Of a DNA stretch of 45,650 nucleotides, positions 7,900 through 17,696 are shown piece after piece. Each line of letters starts with the position of its first letter. Position 1 is the first letter of the stretch. The notes beneath the pieces were generated by a model. The model did no database searches and had not been told where the DNA came from. It saw only the letters and a list, made by a program, of their open reading frames with translations. Position numbers and translations under genes: made by a program. Location of the stretch: positions 1 to 45,650 of the forward strand of contig JAFAHO010000145.1 of the NCBI GenBank assembly GCA_019237205.1, given 5' to 3'. The DNA comes from Hyphomicrobiales bacterium. Its GTDB lineage: Bacteria > Pseudomonadota > Alphaproteobacteria > Rhizobiales > Beijerinckiaceae.

Positions 7900-9189
7900 A
7901 TGACCCAGACCTCCGCGATCATCAAAGTCGGCGACACGTCGGTGGAATTGCCGATTAAAACCGGCTCCATCGGGCCGTCGGTCGTGGATATCGGCAAGCT
8001 CTACGCCCAGACAGGGATGTTCACTTACGACCCGGGCTTCACTTCGACCGCGAGCACGGAATCGAAGATCACCTACATCGACGGCGACGCAGGCGTTCTT
8101 CTTTACCGCGGCTACCCGATCGATGCGCTCGCCGAGCACGGCGATTTCCTCGAAACCTGCTATCTGCTGCTTTACGGCGAACTGCCGATCGCGGCTCAGA
8201 AGGCCGACTTCGACTATCGCGTCACGCGCCACACTATGGTGCATGAGCAGATGAACCGGTTTTTCAACGGGTTCCGGCGTGACGCGCATCCGATGTCTGT
8301 CATGGTGGCCAGCGTCGGCGCCCTGGCGGCATTCTATCACGACTCGACCGACATCAACGATCCCTGGCAGCGGGAAGTCGCCTCGATCCGCATGATCGCC
8401 AAGATGCCGACGTTGGCGGCTATGGCCTACAAGTATGCGGTCGGCCAGCCGTTCGTTTATCCGAAGAACGAGCTCGACTATACTTCCAATTTTCTGCGGA
8501 TGTGCTTCTCGGTGCCATGCGAGGAATATAAGGTCAATCCGGTGCTTTCGCGCGCCCTCGACCGAATCTTCATCCTGCACGCCGACCATGAGCAGAACGC
8601 CTCGACATCGACGGTCAGGCTCGCGGGCTCGTCGGGCGCGAATCCCTTTGCCTGCATCGCAGCGGGCATCGCCTGCCTCTGGGGCCCCGCGCACGGCGGC
8701 GCAAACGAAGCGGCGCTGAAGATGCTCGGCGAGATCGGCAAGGTGGAGAACATTCCCAAATACGTAGCCAGGGCCAAGGACAAGAACGATCCGTTCCGCC
8801 TGATGGGCTTTGGCCACCGTGTCTACAAGAATTATGACCCGCGCGCGAAAATCATGCAGAGGACGGCGCACGAGGTTCTCAATGAACTCGGCGTCAAGGA
8901 CGACCCGCTGCTCGACGTCGCCATGGAGCTCGAGCGCATCGCGCTGCATGACGACTATTTCATCGACAAGAAGCTCTATCCGAACATCGACTTCTATTCC
9001 GGCATCACGCTGAAGGCGATGGGCTTCCCGGTCGACATGTTCACCGTGCTGTTCGCGGTTGCGCGCACGGTCGGCTGGATCGCGCAGTGGAAGGAAATGA
9101 TCGACGACCCGGACCAGAAGATCGGCCGCCCGCGTCAGCTCTATACCGGCGCGCGGCCGCGCGAGTATAAGCCGATCGGCAACCGCTGA
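7900..9189 (+). CDS. gltA: Citrate synthase (type II, hexameric)
   Basis: GltA condenses acetyl-CoA and oxaloacetate to citrate, the entry step of the TCA cycle. From the ATG at 7900 (ribosome site GGGAG) the protein has 429 residues and starts [18 protein letters not shown], like other alphaproteobacterial enzymes. The frame is open back to 7831, but that extension has no family resemblance. Catalytic residues are His265 (GPAHGGANE), His306 ([15 protein letters not shown]) and Asp364 (PNIDFYSG). It converges on lpxB, as in many Rhizobiales, with a 21-bp gap. Confidence 0.97.
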   Translation: MTQTSAIIKVGDTSVELPIKTGSIGPSVVDIGKLYAQTGMFTYDPGFTSTASTESKITYIDGDAGVLLYRGYPIDALAEHGDFLETCYLLLYGELPIAAQKADFDYRVTRHTMVHEQMNRFFNGFRRDAHPMSVMVASVGALAAFYHDSTDINDPWQREVASIRMIAKMPTLAAMAYKYAVGQPFVYPKNELDYTSNFLRMCFSVPCEEYKVNPVLSRALDRIFILHADHEQNASTSTVRLAGSSGANPFACIAAGIACLWGPAHGGANEAALKMLGEIGKVENIPKYVARAKDKNDPFRLMGFGHRVYKNYDPRAKIMQRTAHEVLNELGVKDDPLLDVAMELERIALHDDYFIDKKLYPNIDFYSGITLKAMGFPVDMFTVLFAVARTVGWIAQWKEMIDDPDQKIGRPRQLYTGARPREYKPIGNR

Positions 9190-9210
9190 GCCCTTGCAGG
9201 GACGACAGAT

Positions 9211-10419
9211 TCAGCCAGTTATCCGCCCCGGCTCACGAAGTTGGTATTTGCGCGCCGCGATCGTCTCGAGCACCGCGCCCGCGGCGTAGGCGCTCGGCGT
9301 GCGGCCGTCGGGGAGGCGCATGAGCTGATCGAGCCGGGCGAGCGCTTGCGCTTGCGCTTCGCGTTGCGGCCCGTCGCGGACGAGGTCCGTCAGCGCGGCG
9401 CCGAGCGCCGCCGGCGTGCAGTCGTGCTGCACCTTCTCCGGGATCGCGCCTTGGCCGAGGATCAGGTTTGGCAGGAGAATCGATGGGACCTTGATGAGGT
9501 ATTTGAGCTGCTCCTCGACGAGCCCAACTTTATAGGCGCCAACCATCGGCACGCCGGCGAGCGCGAGCTCGAGCGTGACGGTGCCCGAGGCCGCGAGCGC
9601 GGCGCGGGCGTTGCGAAACGCCTCGAATTTCGGCGTCTCGCCGAGCACGATCTGCGGCGCCTGGGGCCAAAGCGCCGCGCGTGCGCGCACCTCGTCCTCG
9701 ATATGCGGCAAGGTCGGCAGCACGGCCGTGAAAGGTCCGATCGCGTCTCGGAGAATCCGCAGAGCCCCGCCGAAGTCGTTCATCAGCCGGCGGATTTCCG
9801 ACAGGCGCGATCCCGGCAGCACGGCGACGATTGGCGGCTCGGCGACGCGGCGGCGAGCCTCGTCCGGGCTCGGCCGCAGCTCGTCCAGGCGCTCGATCAG
9901 CGGATGGCCGACATAGACGCAGCGCGGGCCGCTCAGCCGCACATAGGCCGCGGGTTCGAAGGGGAAGAGCGCGAGCACGCAATCGACATAAGCGCGCATC
10001 GCCTTCGCTCTGCCTTGCCGCCAGGCCCACACGCTCGGGCTCACGTAGTCGACGATCGGCAGGTCCGGCCGCGCTTTTCGCACGCGGCGGGCGACGCGAT
10101 GGGTGAAATCGGGGCTGTCGATGATCACGAGCGCATCCGGCCTCGCGGTGACTATCGCCGTGGCGGCCTGCCGGATGCGCGCGATGAGCTTCGGCAGTCG
10201 GGCGAGCACTGGCATGATCCCCATCACCGCGATGTCGCTGATGGGGAACAGGCTCCGGAGCCCCTCCGCCTCCATCGCCTCGCCGCCGACGCCGAAAAAA
10301 CCGACCTCGCCATTCAGCGCCTGGCGAAGAGCGCCCATCAGCTTGAAGCCGAGCTGATCGCCCGAATGCTCGCCTGCGATCAGCGCGATCTCCAGTCGGC
10401 GCGATCCCGCGCCGCTCAC
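9211..10419 (-). CDS. lpxB: Lipid-A-disaccharide synthase
   Basis: LpxB joins UDP-2,3-diacylglucosamine and lipid X into the lipid A disaccharide at the cytoplasmic membrane face (GT19 family). The likely start is the GTG at 10419, which overlaps the lpxI stop as GTGA and gives VSGAGSRRLEIALIAGEHSGDQLG; the frame stays open to 10470, but that extension lies inside lpxI. Family motifs include AGEHSGDQLG, FFGVGGEAM, IDSPDFTHRVAR, YVSPSVWAWRQGR and VLPGSRLSEI. At 402 residues it is normal. Last gene of the envelope operon. Confidence 0.96.
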   Translation of the reverse strand: MSGAGSRRLEIALIAGEHSGDQLGFKLMGALRQALNGEVGFFGVGGEAMEAEGLRSLFPISDIAVMGIMPVLARLPKLIARIRQAATAIVTARPDALVIIDSPDFTHRVARRVRKARPDLPIVDYVSPSVWAWRQGRAKAMRAYVDCVLALFPFEPAAYVRLSGPRCVYVGHPLIERLDELRPSPDEARRRVAEPPIVAVLPGSRLSEIRRLMNDFGGALRILRDAIGPFTAVLPTLPHIEDEVRARAALWPQAPQIVLGETPKFEAFRNARAALAASGTVTLELALAGVPMVGAYKVGLVEEQLKYLIKVPSILLPNLILGQGAIPEKVQHDCTPAALGAALTDLVRDGPQREAQAQALARLDQLMRLPDGRTPSAYAAGAVLETIAARKYQLREPGRITG

Positions 10420-11291
10420 GATCGGAAGCCGTAGATAAAAAGTCCTGCGGCGTCGGCCTCGCGTGCGCATCGCTCCCGCTCGACGACGAGCACGCAGCCA
10501 GCGGCGATAGCGACCCCGCGCAAATCCGCCCTGGCCGCGCCGCGAATCGTGTCCGGACCGATCGCCGGCATGTCGAGACGCAGATCTTGCCCCCGCTTGG
10601 GCGCCTTGACGAGAACCCCTGCCGGCCCCTTGCGCCGCGCGCGCCCGCCAGCGCGCATGTCGGCGACGCGGGCAAGCATCGCGTCGGTTCCTTCTGCCGC
10701 TTCGATGGCGAGCGCCCGGCCGCCGCCGACGACGGCGGCCTGCCCTGCGTCGAAGCGCGACAGCGCCTCGAGCAAGTCCCTGCCGAACGCAATGTCGGCC
10801 TCGTCGTCGGGCGAGACGTCGCGGACGCCGAACGGTCCGACCGGCGCGACCAGACGCGGCGCGATTTCATGGGCCCCGACAATATGGACGCCTTCGCGCT
10901 CGATGATCGCGGCAAGGCCGACCAGGAGGGCGTTGTCGCCACGGCGAAACAGCTGCGCGAGTTCCCCGGCGCGCTTCACCGCTCCCCAGTCCAGCCTCAG
11001 ATCGGCGAAATCCGGGCGCGACATCGCTCCGACGATTACCATCTCGCCGATCGCGCGCTCCTTCAGCGCCGCGAACAGCTTGCCGACCTCGCCCATCCGC
11101 AGCCAGACGTGCGGATAGGCTTGGATCCCCGCTTCCGAAACGCCCACCACGCCGATCAGGAACGGCGCCCGCCCGGCCCGGCGGGCGTCCGTAGCGACCT
11201 GCAGCGGGAACGCGCCGGCGCCGCAGAGGATCGCCAGGGGCGTGGCTGAGCCTACGCCGTCAGGCTTCCCGCCGCCGTGCTCTCCGGTCAC
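10416..11291 (-). CDS. lpxI: UDP-2,3-diacylglucosamine diphosphatase, LpxI type
   Basis: LpxI hydrolyses UDP-2,3-diacylglucosamine to lipid X and UMP, replacing the unrelated LpxH in alphaproteobacteria. The 291-residue protein shows LAILCGAGAFPLQVA at the N terminus, VGEVGKLFAAL-like text (MGEVGKLFAALKE), the central GAHEIAPRLVAP and a C-terminal catalytic domain with GPDTIRGAARADLRGVAI. The GTG start overlaps the lpxA stop by 4 bp (GTGA), and its own stop overlaps lpxB in the same way, implying coupled translation. Confidence 0.95.
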   Translation of the reverse strand: MTGEHGGGKPDGVGSATPLAILCGAGAFPLQVATDARRAGRAPFLIGVVGVSEAGIQAYPHVWLRMGEVGKLFAALKERAIGEMVIVGAMSRPDFADLRLDWGAVKRAGELAQLFRRGDNALLVGLAAIIEREGVHIVGAHEIAPRLVAPVGPFGVRDVSPDDEADIAFGRDLLEALSRFDAGQAAVVGGGRALAIEAAEGTDAMLARVADMRAGGRARRKGPAGVLVKAPKRGQDLRLDMPAIGPDTIRGAARADLRGVAIAAGCVLVVERERCAREADAAGLFIYGFRS

Positions 11292-12097
11292 GCTTCTTCG
11301 TCCTTGCCCGTCCGCGGAACGCAGATCGCGCGATCGCCCCCTTGTCGCAGAAAGGCGACGATCTGCTGGACGGCCTCCTGATCGGGATAGGCCTCCGCCA
11401 CGTCGCTGACGCGTTCTTTCAATGTTCCCCGGCCGCCAAACAACGTCTTGTAGGCGCGCCTGAGCTCGTGGATCGCCTCATGCGAAAAGCCGCGCCGCTT
11501 GAGGCCGACGACATTCAGTCCCGCCAGCGCCGCCCGATTGCCCAGCGCCATCCCGAACGGGATGAGATCATGCTCGAGGCCGGCGAGGCCGCCGACGAAC
11601 GCATGCGCGCCGATGCGAACGAACTGATGCGCCGCCGCGCCGCCGCTCATGATGGCGAAGTCGCCGATCTGGCAGTGGCCGGCCAGCATGACGTTGTTGG
11701 ACAGGATCACGCCCTCGCCGAGCCGGCAGTCGTGGGCGACATGCGCATTAGCAAGGAAAACGCAACGCGGACCCACGACGGTCACCGACCCTCCACCCTC
11801 GGTCCCCGGGTTCATGGTGACCCCCTCGCGAATGAGGCACTCGTCGCCGATGACCAGCCGCACCGGCTCGCCCCGGTACTTGAGATCCTGCGGCGGATGT
11901 CCGATCGACGCGAACGGAAAGATGCGGGTGCGCGCGCCGACCAAAGTGTCGCCCGCGAGACTTATATGCGAGACGAGGCGCGCGCCGTCGCCAAGCGTCA
12001 CCTGTGGCCCGACATGGCAGAATGGCCCGATGTCAATGTCCGCGCCAAGCCGGGCGCCGTCCTCGACGACGGCGCTCGGATGGATGCGCGCTGTCAT
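11288..12097 (-). CDS. lpxA: Acyl-ACP:UDP-GlcNAc O-acyltransferase
   Basis: LpxA adds the 3-hydroxyacyl chain to UDP-GlcNAc, the first lipid A step. The protein is a left-handed beta helix of hexapeptide repeats ([27 protein letters not shown]) with the active-site segment NAHVAHDC; His122 corresponds to the catalytic His of E. coli LpxA. The C-terminal helical domain contains [23 protein letters not shown], typical for the family. The ATG at 12097 overlaps the fabZ stop (ATGA) and gives a normal 269 residues; the open frame extends to 12316 only because it runs antiparallel-free through fabZ. Confidence 0.96.
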   Translation of the reverse strand: MTARIHPSAVVEDGARLGADIDIGPFCHVGPQVTLGDGARLVSHISLAGDTLVGARTRIFPFASIGHPPQDLKYRGEPVRLVIGDECLIREGVTMNPGTEGGGSVTVVGPRCVFLANAHVAHDCRLGEGVILSNNVMLAGHCQIGDFAIMSGGAAAHQFVRIGAHAFVGGLAGLEHDLIPFGMALGNRAALAGLNVVGLKRRGFSHEAIHELRRAYKTLFGGRGTLKERVSDVAEAYPDQEAVQQIVAFLRQGGDRAICVPRTGKDEEA

Positions 12098-12558
12098 TCG
12101 CGCACCAGCATCGCGGACACCTCCGCTTCGCACACGAGCGCGCCATCCACCGTGGCTTCGCCGCGGAACCACCACATGTTGCGACGCTTGGCGATGCGCG
12201 TCATGTGGAACCGGACCTGGTCGCCGGGCACGACTGGCTTTCGAAACTTCGCTTTGTCGATGGTCATCATGTAGACGACGCTCGGCGTGCCGGTCGCTTG
12301 CTGGGACGCGACGCATAACGCGCCAGCGGTCTGAGCCATCGCTTCGATCAGCAGCACGCCGGGCATCACCGGACGACCCGGAAAATGCCCTTGAAAATGC
12401 GGTTCGTTGACGGTCACGTTCTTGACGCCGACCCCGTACTCGTCGGCTCTCGCCTCGACGATGCGATCAACCAGTAGAAACGGGTAGCGATGCGGCAGCA
12501 GCGTGAGAAGCTTCTGAATGTCGTAACTCTCAAACACCCGCTCGGTCGTTTCGTTCAC
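12094..12558 (-). CDS. fabZ: 3-hydroxyacyl-ACP dehydratase FabZ
   Basis: FabZ removes water from 3-hydroxyacyl-ACP in fatty-acid elongation and competes with LpxA for hydroxyacyl-ACP, which explains their pairing. The hot-dog fold motifs are clear: [14 protein letters not shown], then [17 protein letters not shown] with the catalytic His, and [10 protein letters not shown] with the catalytic Glu. I prefer the GTG at 12558, preceded by AGGGGAA, giving 154 residues; another GTG at 12594 would add 12 residues and nearly touch lpxD. Its stop overlaps the lpxA start. Confidence 0.95.
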   Translation of the reverse strand: MNETTERVFESYDIQKLLTLLPHRYPFLLVDRIVEARADEYGVGVKNVTVNEPHFQGHFPGRPVMPGVLLIEAMAQTAGALCVASQQATGTPSVVYMMTIDKAKFRKPVVPGDQVRFHMTRIAKRRNMWWFRGEATVDGALVCEAEVSAMLVRE

Positions 12559-12597
12559 TCCGTTCCCCTTTCTCTCCGGCGCATTGGGACGCACGGC

Positions 12598-13656
12598 CTA
12601 ATCCGGTTTGCCGCCATCGTCGAATTTTCCGGCAGCGAGCTGCTTCACCGCGGCGACTTCGCGAAAGAATTCGCGAATGGGCTTCGCCGGCGCGCCGCCC
12701 CACCGCTCGCCCGCGGGAATGTCGGTCATCACGCCCGCCGCCGCCGCCACCTGGGCGCCCGCGCCGATCTTCAGGTGGCCCGCAATGCCTGCCTGCCCTC
12801 CCAGCGCGGCGAAATCCCCGATCGCGCTCGACCCCGAGACGCCAGACTGCGAAACCAGAACCGCATGCCGGCCAATGAGGACGTTGTGTCCGATCTGGAC
12901 GAGATTGTCGATTTTCGTGCCCTCGCCAATGACCGTGTCGCGGTTTGCGCCGCGGTCGATCGTGACGCCAGCCCCGATTTCGACGTCGTCTTGAATGATG
13001 ACCCGGCCAATTTGCGGCACCTTAAGATGTCCGCGCGGACCAAGGGCGAAGCCGAACCCATCCTGCCCGATATGGGCGCCCGGGTGAATGATCACCCGAT
13101 CGCCGATCAGCGCGGCGACAATCGTCGTCGACGCGCCGACCGCGCCATCGCGTCCGATGCGCACTTCGGGGCCGATGACCGCATGGGGGCCGATGGTCGT
13201 GCCCCCGCCGATCTCCGCGCCCCGGCCGATCACCGCGCCAGGCTCGACGACGACGCCCGCCTCCAATCGCGCGGACGGGTGGACGAAGGCCGCGGGCGAG
13301 ACGCCCGTGTCGTGGAAGACCGAGCCCGGCTTGACCGCGCCGGGATAGAGTTTCGCCATCACCATCGCCATCGCCCGATAAGGTTCGCGTGTGAGGAGAG
13401 CCACGCAGCCGGCCGGCGCCGACTCCGCATGTCTCGGGGCGACCAGCGCGGCGGCGGCCCGCGTGGACCGAAACGCGTCGAGATATTTTGAATTGTCGAG
13501 GAAAGTGAGGTCGCCCGGGCCGGCCTGGTCAAGCGCGGCCACGTCGCTGATGATGCGGCTTGCGTCCGCCTCGGACGCCAGGGCGGCGCCGCACCAGCTT
13601 GCGACTTCCGCGAGCGAAGGCGCTGCGCACGACGGAAAAAAGCGAATCTTTGCCAA
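12598..13656 (-). CDS. lpxD: UDP-3-O-acylglucosamine N-acyltransferase
   Basis: LpxD adds the N-linked hydroxyacyl chain in lipid A synthesis. The 352-residue chain has the N-terminal uridine-binding domain ([15 protein letters not shown]) followed by hexapeptide repeats, the catalytic-site segment [11 protein letters not shown] and a C-terminal helix after [19 protein letters not shown]. The start is a TTG at 13656 ([10 protein letters not shown]), since no ATG or GTG fits better; a rare start codon may lower its yield. A 12-bp hairpin separates it from bamA upstream. Confidence 0.95.
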   Translation of the reverse strand: MAKIRFFPSCAAPSLAEVASWCGAALASEADASRIISDVAALDQAGPGDLTFLDNSKYLDAFRSTRAAAALVAPRHAESAPAGCVALLTREPYRAMAMVMAKLYPGAVKPGSVFHDTGVSPAAFVHPSARLEAGVVVEPGAVIGRGAEIGGGTTIGPHAVIGPEVRIGRDGAVGASTTIVAALIGDRVIIHPGAHIGQDGFGFALGPRGHLKVPQIGRVIIQDDVEIGAGVTIDRGANRDTVIGEGTKIDNLVQIGHNVLIGRHAVLVSQSGVSGSSAIGDFAALGGQAGIAGHLKIGAGAQVAAAAGVMTDIPAGERWGGAPAKPIREFFREVAAVKQLAAGKFDDGGKPD

Positions 13657-13682
13657 GGAACGGGTTCCGTCGGATGCGACGA

Positions 13683-13709
13683 CGGGCGCGCCAGCTTCTG
13701 GCGCGCCCG
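13683..13709 (-). other. Strong intercistronic stem-loop between bamA and lpxD
   Basis: CGGGCGCGCCAG (13683-13694), a 3-nt loop, and CTGGCGCGCCCG (13698-13709) form a perfect 12-bp GC-rich stem. It lies 27 nt after the bamA stop and 26 nt before the lpxD start on the minus strand. There is no T run on that side, so it looks more like an mRNA-stabilising or processing hairpin, or a partial transcription pause, than a classical terminator. Confidence 0.75.
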
Positions 13710-13736
13710 CTTCTTGTGAGAGCCGGCCGGTCGAGT

Positions 13737-16211
13737 TTAGAAGGTTGCGCCGCCCGAGAAGTTGAAGACCTGTGTCTGGTCGTACTTACCCTTCGTGATC
13801 GGATAAGCGAAGTCGAAGCGTATCGGTCCCATCGGCGAGGCCCAGATCAGACTCGCGCCGACCGACGTGCGAATGAGGTTCGGGTCCCACACATTCGCGC
13901 AACTCGGCTGGGTGATGAGGAGTGCGTTCTGAGCCGGGCAATAAGTATAGCCAAGGAAATTCGAGAAATTCGTCTGTCCCGAGTAGCCGATCAGGTTGCC
14001 AGCGTCGGCAAATAGCGCGCCCTTGAGACCGATTTCCCTCGGGATGCCGAAGATCGGGAAGTCCACCTCTGCCGAGGCGGCATAGTAGCTCGTCCCGCCG
14101 AGAGAAGCCCCCTGGATGTTGTAGGCGCTGGCGATGTCACGCGGACCGATGCCGCCAGGGGCGAAACCGCGCACGAGGCTGGGGCCCAACGTGAAGTTGT
14201 TGATGATGTCCAGCGGTCGCGAGCCGAATCCGTTGATCTGGCCGCCCTGCAGATGAATCTGACCGATGAAATCCTCGGTGATCGGATGAAACCAGCGGCC
14301 GTCCAAGGTCTCGCGGATGAAGTCGGACTGCCCCCCGACGCCGGCGAAGTCCTGCTTGTAAGTCGCAATGTAGCCTGAGGTCGGATCCTTGCGGTTGTCG
14401 AGGTTATTATAGAGGATCGAGAAGCCGAGCAACGACGTGACCACGGCGCCCCGAGACGCCGCCTGCTTGATTTCGACTGGCGCTTCCCCATTGGTCAAGC
14501 AGTTGATGAACGGCGTTGGCGTTATCGGGATGAAGGTGCCGCCGGGATACCATGTCTGATTGGGTCCCACGCAGTCGTCGTAGGGTTCTGAGGAGGTGTT
14601 CGGAATGGTGATTTTCGACTCGTAGAGCGAATAGTTCGGCTGGAACGTCAGGTCGTCCGTCACCGGCACGCCAAGACGCAGCGTCACGCCAGTCGTCCAG
14701 TTTTGATACAGCGCGTATTTGTTATTATCGTTGACCTGATGGTAGACGTCAAAGCCCGCAGCCAGACGCTGGCCAAGAAAATAAGGCTCCGTGAAAGACC
14801 CCTTCCAGCCTTGGCTGTACTGCCCGTCAGAAACGCTGAGGCGGACATACTGCCCGCGCCCGAGGAAGTTGGTCTCGGTATAGGCGAGTTCGGCAAGGAT
14901 GCCCTGGGTCGTCGAATAGCCGCCGCTGATGCTGATCGAGCCTGTCGGCTGATCCTCGACCTCGACGACGACGATCACCCGGTCCGGCGCGGAGCCGGGA
15001 CGATTTGAAATGTGGACCTTCTTGAAGTAGCCGAGGCCGTTGAGGCGGCGCTCCCCACGCTCGATCAACGCGTGATTGTACGGGTCGCCTTCGCCGATAT
15101 CGAATTCGCGCCGAATGACGTAGTCGCGCGTGCGGGTGTTGCCGACGATGTCGATCCGCTCGATATAGACCTTCGGCCCGTCATCCACCGAGAACGCCAG
15201 TGCGATCGTGTGGTTATTCGTGTCGCGATCGCCGTGCGGACGCACTTCCGAGAACGCGTATCCCTGACTCGCGACGTTGCGGCTGATTGCGTCGACAGCC
15301 TTGTCGACGCCGCCCGCATCATAGACGTCCCCTGGCCTTAGGGGCACCAGCGGAACCAGAGCGGGTCCATTGACCTTCGCGATGTGCGAGTCGACCGCCA
15401 CCCCGGACACATGGTACTGTGGCCCTTCTTCCATCGTGATCGTGATCACATAACCCGGCGGATTTGTCTGATACTGGACGTCCGTATTCGTGATGCGGAA
15501 GTCCGCATAGCCATTCTTCATGTAATAGCGGCGAATGGCTTCTTCGTCGGACGCGAGGCGATCTGGATCGTAGACGTCGGTGTTCTTGAACCACGACAGG
15601 AAATTCTGGGTGCTGGTCTGCATCAGACTCCCCAGCCGGTAACTCGAGACAGCTTGGTTGCCGACGAAACGAATCTCCCTAATACCAGTTTTTTCATGTT
15701 CATCGATGGTGAACACGAGGTCGACCCGGCCGTTCGGCAACTGCACCAGCCGCTTCGTCACTACCGCTTCGTTTCGGCCGTACTTCTTGTAGGCCTCCTT
15801 GATCCTGTCGATGTCGGCGTCGGCCGTTGCTTCGTTATAGGCTGTGTGCGGCTTCGACTGCACTTCGACTTCGAGTTGATCCTTCTGGATGGTGCGGTTG
15901 CCCTCAAACACGACGCGATTGATGATCTGCGCCCCGCTCGCGAGGGAAACGACGATCTTGCCGTCCACGAGCTTCGCCGTTACCGACGAATAGAGGCCGG
16001 TCGCCTTGAGATCGTCGACGCCGCGTTGCAGGGATGCCGGGTCTGTTCCGGTAAAATAGGGCTTGATGGTCGAGGGATCAACGCCGCCGCCCCCTTCGAC
16101 GACGATCTGTTGCGCGAAAGCGGGAGCCGACGAGCCGAGTGCAGCAAAGCCGAAGAGTACCGCGAAAACCAGAGCGCCAAAGAAACCGCGAATCCAATGC
16201 ATATGGCTCAT
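13737..16211 (-). CDS. bamA: Outer membrane protein assembly factor BamA
   Basis: BamA is the central Omp85 protein that folds beta barrels into the outer membrane. The 824-residue chain has a signal peptide cleaved near APAFAQQ (about residue 34), five POTRA repeats (for example [20 protein letters not shown] and [19 protein letters not shown]), and a C-terminal barrel with the diagnostic loop-6 motif VRGF (680-683). It ends in Phe (FSGGATF), the usual barrel signal. It lies between rseP and lpxD, the conserved order; bamE is encoded at 35047-35514 in this window. Confidence 0.97.
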   Translation of the reverse strand: MSHMHWIRGFFGALVFAVLFGFAALGSSAPAFAQQIVVEGGGGVDPSTIKPYFTGTDPASLQRGVDDLKATGLYSSVTAKLVDGKIVVSLASGAQIINRVVFEGNRTIQKDQLEVEVQSKPHTAYNEATADADIDRIKEAYKKYGRNEAVVTKRLVQLPNGRVDLVFTIDEHEKTGIREIRFVGNQAVSSYRLGSLMQTSTQNFLSWFKNTDVYDPDRLASDEEAIRRYYMKNGYADFRITNTDVQYQTNPPGYVITITMEEGPQYHVSGVAVDSHIAKVNGPALVPLVPLRPGDVYDAGGVDKAVDAISRNVASQGYAFSEVRPHGDRDTNNHTIALAFSVDDGPKVYIERIDIVGNTRTRDYVIRREFDIGEGDPYNHALIERGERRLNGLGYFKKVHISNRPGSAPDRVIVVVEVEDQPTGSISISGGYSTTQGILAELAYTETNFLGRGQYVRLSVSDGQYSQGWKGSFTEPYFLGQRLAAGFDVYHQVNDNNKYALYQNWTTGVTLRLGVPVTDDLTFQPNYSLYESKITIPNTSSEPYDDCVGPNQTWYPGGTFIPITPTPFINCLTNGEAPVEIKQAASRGAVVTSLLGFSILYNNLDNRKDPTSGYIATYKQDFAGVGGQSDFIRETLDGRWFHPITEDFIGQIHLQGGQINGFGSRPLDIINNFTLGPSLVRGFAPGGIGPRDIASAYNIQGASLGGTSYYAASAEVDFPIFGIPREIGLKGALFADAGNLIGYSGQTNFSNFLGYTYCPAQNALLITQPSCANVWDPNLIRTSVGASLIWASPMGPIRFDFAYPITKGKYDQTQVFNFSGGATF

Positions 16212-16466
16212 AGTCCCTCTCGCGCCCCGCGGCAGGCGCCGCCCCGCGCCGCTCCAGCCTGATCCAGTCCGGTCCGCGGTTCCGGCCGCGGCGGACTCGT
16301 CTGTGACGCCGCGGGCGCGACGTCCCGCCCTCTCCCCGCGCGAGGAGTGAGAACGGTTAATGGCGTTTTACAATCTTGCGCCGCTCCCGCAACCCTTTAT
16401 TCGACAAGACTACACCATTTCCCGACGGCGTTGCCGGGAGGACACGGAAACATGGTCGACCGTTGG
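16212..16466 (-). other. 255-bp gap between rseP and bamA
   Basis: This gap inside the operon is unusually long and GC-rich near bamA. On the minus strand TTGCGG and TAAAAC, 16 bp apart near 16365-16395, could be a bamA promoter, and GTCCGC (16272-16277) with GCGGAC (16291-16296) can form a leader hairpin. No coding frame is convincing. Confidence 0.4.
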
Positions 16467-17615
16467 TTAATTGCCGTTAGAGACAAGGCGAAGGATGTCG
16501 TGCGACGTTGTGAAGATGACCAGAAGCGCGACCAGAGCGATGCCAATGCGCAATCCGATTTCCTGCATCCTTTCGCTCAAGGGACGTCCCAGCGCCGCCT
16601 CGCATGCGTAGAAAACGAGATGACCGCCGTCAAGTAGCGGAATAGGCAGCAGATTCATCAGCCCCACCGACACGGAAAACCAGGCCGCGAGGCTGAACAG
16701 CTCCCACATGCTGATCTTCGCCATCTCGCCGGCCATTTGCGCCGCGCCGATCAATCCCGAAACCTGATCGGTGGATTCCCGCCCGGCGAAGATGCCTACG
16801 ACATAGGCGGCCGTCGCCTTGACGATGAACCATTCCTGTCCGATCCCCCAGGCGGCGCAGACGGCAACCCCGCATCTCTCGATCTTCGAGTCCTTCGGAT
16901 CTGCAGACGACGCAAGGCCAAGATGCCCCATGCGGCGCTTGCCGAAAACGCCCTGGTCGACCACCGTGACCTTCGGCGTCGCCATTAGGCTGACGTCCCG
17001 CCCGTTTCTGTCGACCACGAAACTCATCGGCAGGCCGGTGCTCATCAGCGTCGATTCCTGCAACCCCTCGAAGCTGTTGATGGGCTGGCCGTCAATTGAC
17101 TTCACGAGATCCCCGGGTTGAAAGCCGGCTGCAGCAGCCGGACTGTTCGCCTCGACGCGCCCGATCCGAGCCTCGTGCTCGACCCGCCCGAAGGCCATAA
17201 ACATTCCGGTGAAAATGACAAAGGCGAGGATAAAATTGGCGACCGGACCTGCAACCACAATCGCCGCGCGGTTGCGCAGGGACTGCCCGGCGAGGGTCAA
17301 CGACCGATCAACCGATGATGCGGCCGTACCGCCGCCGGCCTCGACGCTCGCGACATTGGCGTCCCCGTGGAATTTGACGTAGCCCCCAAGCGGCAACGCG
17401 GCGATGCGCCAACGCGTTCCGTGAGAATCCACTCGGGCCGCGAGCTCAGGGCCGAATCCGATAGAGAACGCGTCAATTTTGACGCCGCACCGGCGTGCGA
17501 CCAAATAGTGGCCGAGCTCGTGGAAGAACACGATTGCGCTCAGGATCGCAAGAAAAGGAATCACATACCATCCGAACCAGGCGAGAAGGTCGGATACTGC
17601 ACTCGTCAACGCCAT
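16467..17615 (-). CDS. rseP: Site-2 intramembrane zinc metalloprotease RseP
   Basis: RseP-type proteases cut transmembrane anti-sigma factors and leftover signal peptides within the inner membrane. The zinc site HELGH is at residues 32-36 in the first membrane helix, and the third ligand Asp329 is in PIPLLDGGH of a later helix. A single PDZ domain is visible around EANSPAAAAGFQPGDLVKSIDGQPI, fewer than the two of E. coli RseP but usual in alphaproteobacteria. At 382 residues the length is normal. It follows dxr after 81 bp. Confidence 0.95.
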   Translation of the reverse strand: MALTSAVSDLLAWFGWYVIPFLAILSAIVFFHELGHYLVARRCGVKIDAFSIGFGPELAARVDSHGTRWRIAALPLGGYVKFHGDANVASVEAGGGTAASSVDRSLTLAGQSLRNRAAIVVAGPVANFILAFVIFTGMFMAFGRVEHEARIGRVEANSPAAAAGFQPGDLVKSIDGQPINSFEGLQESTLMSTGLPMSFVVDRNGRDVSLMATPKVTVVDQGVFGKRRMGHLGLASSADPKDSKIERCGVAVCAAWGIGQEWFIVKATAAYVVGIFAGRESTDQVSGLIGAAQMAGEMAKISMWELFSLAAWFSVSVGLMNLLPIPLLDGGHLVFYACEAALGRPLSERMQEIGLRIGIALVALLVIFTTSHDILRLVSNGN

Positions 17616-17696
17616 CAGACACTCCGCGTCGGCCGGTTCGAGTTGCCGGCGGGCGCGCTGGGCAATCGCTGCCGAAGGGTTACAGGACTGGCGCCT

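Noticed and set aside
12490-13491. Long open frame (333 codons) on the plus strand opposite lpxD
   Set aside because: It is the mirror of a well-supported GC-rich gene; its product is Arg/Asp-rich, low-complexity and without a ribosome site or family motif.
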